A stretch of 8,058 nt of DNA from positions 1 to 8,058 of the forward strand of contig JAUHZL010000119.1 in NCBI GenBank assembly GCA_030425945.1, read 5' to 3'. Below, piece after piece: positions 5,681 through 8,058 of this stretch. Within the stretch, counting starts at the first letter, position 1; each line of letters begins with the position of its first letter. The DNA is from Alphaproteobacteria bacterium (GTDB lineage Bacteria > Pseudomonadota > Alphaproteobacteria > Rhodobacterales > Rhodobacteraceae). The notes under the pieces were generated by a model. It was not told the origin of the DNA and did not search any database. It saw nothing but the letters and a program-made list of their open reading frames with translations. The position numbers were made by a program, and so were the translations under genes.

Positions 5681-5695
5681 CTAAGAAATCCTGAA
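5681..5695 (-). promoter_or_regulatory. Degenerate CtrA-like box upstream of the che operon
   Basis: On the minus strand this reads TTCAGGATTTCTTAG, that is TTCA-N7-TTAG. The consensus for the alphaproteobacterial cell-cycle and motility regulator CtrA is TTAA-N7-TTAA, so six of eight positions match with the exact spacing. It lies in the only A/T-rich patch between the glucokinase stop and the chemotaxis operon, about 60 bases before the leader ribosome binding site. CtrA controls motility and chemotaxis genes in several Rhodobacteraceae. The match is imperfect and I see no convincing -35/-10 pair, so this is a candidate only. Confidence 0.3.
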
Positions 5696-5714
5696 CGCCC
5701 GCGCGATCCCCCGC

Positions 5715-6677
5715 TCAGCGGGACAGCAGATCGCGCAGGTGGGCGGCCATCCCCGACAAGGCGGCGAAATCGTCCTCGACGAGATGCACCGGGAAGGCAT
5801 CCATGAACTCGCTGAACCGCCCCTTGTCGCGGAACGCCTCGTGGAAGCCGAGCGCCGCGAGATGCGGCCCGAAGGCCCGCGCCACGCCACCGACGAGGTA
5901 GATGCCCCGGAAGGGCAGGTGGATCAGGGCGAGGTTGCCGACCACGGTTCCGAGGCATTTGACGAAGATCCGGCCGGTCTCGGTCGCGCGGGTCTCGCCC
6001 TCCTGAAGGGCCGCCATGATCTCGGCCGCCGCGCGCCGCGGCGTGTCGGCGCCGCCGAGAAAGGCGTCGACCGCCTCGATGCCGCGCCCGGAGAGGACGT
6101 CCTCGATCGCCGGGAAGCCGTGCGAGGCCTCGACGAAGCGGTTCAGCGCCAGGTCGTCCTCGGTGCGCACCGGCAGATTGGCGTGCCCGCATTCGGAGGC
6201 CGCGACAAGCGCGCCGCCGTTGCGGTGATGGACCGGTGCCGCGTTGAAGCCGGTTCCGACACCGATCACCAGCGAGGGATCGCTCTCGACGCTGTCGCGC
6301 CCGCTGCGCACGGTCACGACCTTGGCGGGGTCGAGACAGGCGAGGCCGTGTCCCTGCGCCTCCAGATCGTTGATGACGCGGGCGACGCCCGCCCCGGTGG
6401 CCCGGGCGAGCGTGGTCTCGTCCATGTCCCAGTCGAGGTTCGTCAGCGTGCCGACCCCGTTCCGCACCGGGCCCGCGACCGCGACGCAGGCGGCGTTGCA
6501 GGGCGCGTCGGTGGTGTCCGACAGGTAGCGCCGCAGGATCGGCTCGAGCCCGCGTTCCTCGGCGTTGCGGAACTTCCGGATCGTGTCGGTCAGAAGCGCG
6601 CCGTCCCGGGCGAGCGCGACACGGGTGTTGGTCCCGCCGATATCGGCGACGAGCGAGACGGGCGATGGGCTGGACAT
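5715..6677 (-). CDS. glk: Glucokinase (E. coli Glk family)
   Basis: 320 residues, the usual length for this family. It would phosphorylate glucose with ATP to glucose 6-phosphate in the cytoplasm, feeding the Entner-Doudoroff or pentose phosphate routes. Motifs in order: phosphate-binding ADIGGTNTRVAL (11-22); LTNLDWDMD (78-86) in the glucose-binding loop; VINDLEAQGHGLA (101-113) with the expected catalytic base D104; second phosphate loop IGVGTGFNAA (138-147); ECGHANLP (162-169) whose E162 and H165 should contact glucose; E192 before VLSGRGI; and LVGGVARAFG (261-270). No ROK-type zinc-binding cysteine motif is present, so it is not a ROK glucokinase. The ATG at 6677 is 21 bases after the glycosidase stop with a weak ribosome binding site, consistent with one transcript for both genes. 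Confidence 0.94.
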   Translation of the reverse strand: MSSPSPVSLVADIGGTNTRVALARDGALLTDTIRKFRNAEERGLEPILRRYLSDTTDAPCNAACVAVAGPVRNGVGTLTNLDWDMDETTLARATGAGVARVINDLEAQGHGLACLDPAKVVTVRSGRDSVESDPSLVIGVGTGFNAAPVHHRNGGALVAASECGHANLPVRTEDDLALNRFVEASHGFPAIEDVLSGRGIEAVDAFLGGADTPRRAAAEIMAALQEGETRATETGRIFVKCLGTVVGNLALIHLPFRGIYLVGGVARAFGPHLAALGFHEAFRDKGRFSEFMDAFPVHLVEDDFAALSGMAAHLRDLLSR

Positions 6678-6698
6678 GGCAGCGGCCTGTGGTTCGGG

Positions 6699-8042
6699 TC
6701 AGTCTGTTGCGGCACGCCGTAGCGCATCGCCGAGCGCATGGTAAGAGGCCTTGGGCGTCCGGGTCAGCGTGTCGAAATCGACATGCACCAGTCCGAAGCG
6801 TTTTTCATAGCCCAGCGCCCATTCGTAGTTGTCCATCAGCGACCAGATGAAATAGCCCGCCACCGGCACGCCCTCGTCGAGCGCGCGCTTCACCTGCGCG
6901 ATGTGGTCGGCGAGATAGGCGATGCGCTGCGGGTCCTCGACCCGGTCGCCGATCAGGGCGTCGGCGCTCGACATCCCGTTCTCGGTCACGATCAGCGGCA
7001 GGCCCTTCGTGTAGTCGCGGTGCACCATGGTCAGGAAATGGTGCAGGCCCTGCGGGAAGATCTCCCAGCCCATCGAGGTCTTCGGCAGCGGACCGGAGAC
7101 CTCCTTGAGGGCGGGCCACGGCCCGTCGTCGGCGGCGATGTTCTTGCGGGTGTAGTAGTTCAGCCCGACCCAGTCGAGCGGCTGGGTGATCAGGGCGAAA
7201 TCGTCTTCCCAACCCTCGGGCAGGTGCGGGCCGAGCCCCTCCATCGCGAGGTCGGGATACCGGCCGTGGAACAGCCCTGACAGGAAGAACTGGTTGTAGG
7301 TCGCGTCGTAGCGGGCGGCGGCGGCCTGCGCCTCGGCGCTGCCGTCGGCGGGGTTCGGGTACTCGAAGTTGCAGACCGCGCCGAGGTTGGTCATGCCCAG
7401 TCCCCGCATCGCCTCGATCGCGGTGCCGTGCGCCTTCAGGACATGGTGCATCGCGCGGGCGGTGGCGCGCAGGTCGCGCAGGCCCGGGGCATGGTGGCCG
7501 AGGAAATGGCTGAGCCAGCCGACGCACCACGGCTCGTTGATCGGCGCCACGGAATACATCCGGTCGCCGATCCGCGACATGATCGTGTGGGTGAATTCGG
7601 CGAACCAGTAGGGCAGGTCCGGGTTGCGCCAGCCGCCGAGATCGGCCAGCGGCGAGGGCAGTTCCCAGTGATAGAGCGTCGCGCAGGGCTTCAGGCCGCG
7701 CGCCAGCAGCCCGTCGGCGAGCCGGTCGTAGAAGTCGAGACCCTCGGCATTGGGCGCGCCGCGCCCCTCCGGCATCACCCGCGCCCAGCTGGTCGAGAAG
7801 CGGTAGCAGTCGACGTTCAGGTCCCGGATCAGGTCCAGGTCCTCGTCCATCCGGTGATAGTGGTCGCAGGCGACATCGCCGTTCTCGGCTCGGACCACGT
7901 TGCCCGGCGTTGCGGCGAAGTCGTCCCAGTGCGTGCGTCCGGCGCCGCCGAAGCTGTGGCCTTCGATCTGGTAGGACGAGGTGGCGGTGCCGAAGAGGAA
8001 GCTCTCCGGAAAGTCGGCGCGGGTAAACCCGAGGGGCATCAT
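6699..8042 (-). CDS. Glycoside hydrolase family 1 beta-glucosidase
   Basis: 447 residues, a full-length single-domain GH1 (alpha/beta)8 barrel. Family members hydrolyse beta-glucosides, and some beta-galactosides, by a retaining mechanism. Visible residues: SSYQIEG with Q25; YHWELP with H125; the acid/base E170 in APINEPW; Y297 in LNYYT; the nucleophile E354 in VTENG; W400 in FIWSLMDNYEWALGYEKRFG with E407/W408 binding glucose. No signal peptide is seen, so it should act in the cytoplasm on an imported sugar. Two adjacent ATGs (8042 and 8039) are possible. The upstream GGAGA is better spaced for the second, so the protein may be one residue shorter. The following glucokinase gene supports glucose as a product. 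GH1 members also cleave 6-phospho-glucosides, but a glucokinase partner argues for unphosphorylated substrates. Exact substrate unknown. Confidence 0.95.
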   Translation of the reverse strand: MMPLGFTRADFPESFLFGTATSSYQIEGHSFGGAGRTHWDDFAATPGNVVRAENGDVACDHYHRMDEDLDLIRDLNVDCYRFSTSWARVMPEGRGAPNAEGLDFYDRLADGLLARGLKPCATLYHWELPSPLADLGGWRNPDLPYWFAEFTHTIMSRIGDRMYSVAPINEPWCVGWLSHFLGHHAPGLRDLRATARAMHHVLKAHGTAIEAMRGLGMTNLGAVCNFEYPNPADGSAEAQAAAARYDATYNQFFLSGLFHGRYPDLAMEGLGPHLPEGWEDDFALITQPLDWVGLNYYTRKNIAADDGPWPALKEVSGPLPKTSMGWEIFPQGLHHFLTMVHRDYTKGLPLIVTENGMSSADALIGDRVEDPQRIAYLADHIAQVKRALDEGVPVAGYFIWSLMDNYEWALGYEKRFGLVHVDFDTLTRTPKASYHALGDALRRAATD

Positions 8043-8058
8043 GGTCTCCGTCAGCGTT

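Noticed and set aside
5628..5714. Flagellar sigma-28-type promoter before the che operon
   Set aside because: A GCCCGATC string resembles the -10 element, but no TAAA-like -35 sits at the right distance.
4915..6192. Reading the first CheY-type regulator as a 425-residue fusion protein
   Set aside because: The receiver begins at the GTG at 5298 with a strong ribosome binding site. The upstream part of the frame overlaps the STAS and glucokinase genes and reads as low-complexity sequence.
1..8058. CRISPR arrays, toxin-antitoxin pairs, defence genes, tRNA or rRNA genes
   Set aside because: No regularly spaced repeats, no paired small genes of that kind and no structured RNA signatures were seen on either strand.

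Overview
The window is high in G+C with strongly G/C-biased third codon positions. Its gene content and order fit an alphaproteobacterium, most likely of the Rhodobacteraceae type; this is inferred from gene families and operon order, not from a marker gene. All intact genes are on the minus strand, so transcription runs from high to low coordinates.

Right part (8042 to 5715): a two-gene sugar unit. It encodes a family 1 glycoside hydrolase (beta-glucosidase type, both catalytic glutamates present) and, 21 bases after it, an E. coli-type glucokinase. Together they would hydrolyse a beta-glucoside in the cytoplasm and phosphorylate the released glucose. The uptake system, if linked, lies beyond the right edge.

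Middle part (about 5695 to 690): a compact seven-gene chemotaxis operon. The order is STAS protein (CheS-like), cheY-type regulator 1, cheA, cheW, cheR, cheY-type regulator 2, and a small 118-residue protein. Every gene junction after the STAS gene overlaps or is within three bases, so expression should be tightly coupled. The order resembles the alphaproteobacterial che operons of Sinorhizobium (cheS-cheY1-cheA-cheW-cheR-cheB-cheY2-cheD-cheT) and Rhodobacter sphaeroides cheOp1 (cheY1-cheA1-cheW1-cheR1-cheY2). No cheB, cheD or chemoreceptor gene is present here. The last gene carries a D-x-x-x-Q helix like the active-site motif of the CheZ phosphatase, and it sits where Sinorhizobium has the CheZ-like phosphatase gene cheT. 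I propose it as a CheT-type phosphatase; this is the most interesting point in the window. A 14-codon leader frame with a strong ribosome binding site overlaps the start of the STAS gene, and a degenerate CtrA-like box lies just upstream.

Left part (1 to 689): the 3' end of an IS630-family transposase on the plus strand (stop at 105-107). About 580 bases follow in which I recognise no gene, only a hairpin and a pair of interleaved inverted repeats. The che operon therefore ends next to mobile-element debris, which may bear on the absence of cheB and cheD.
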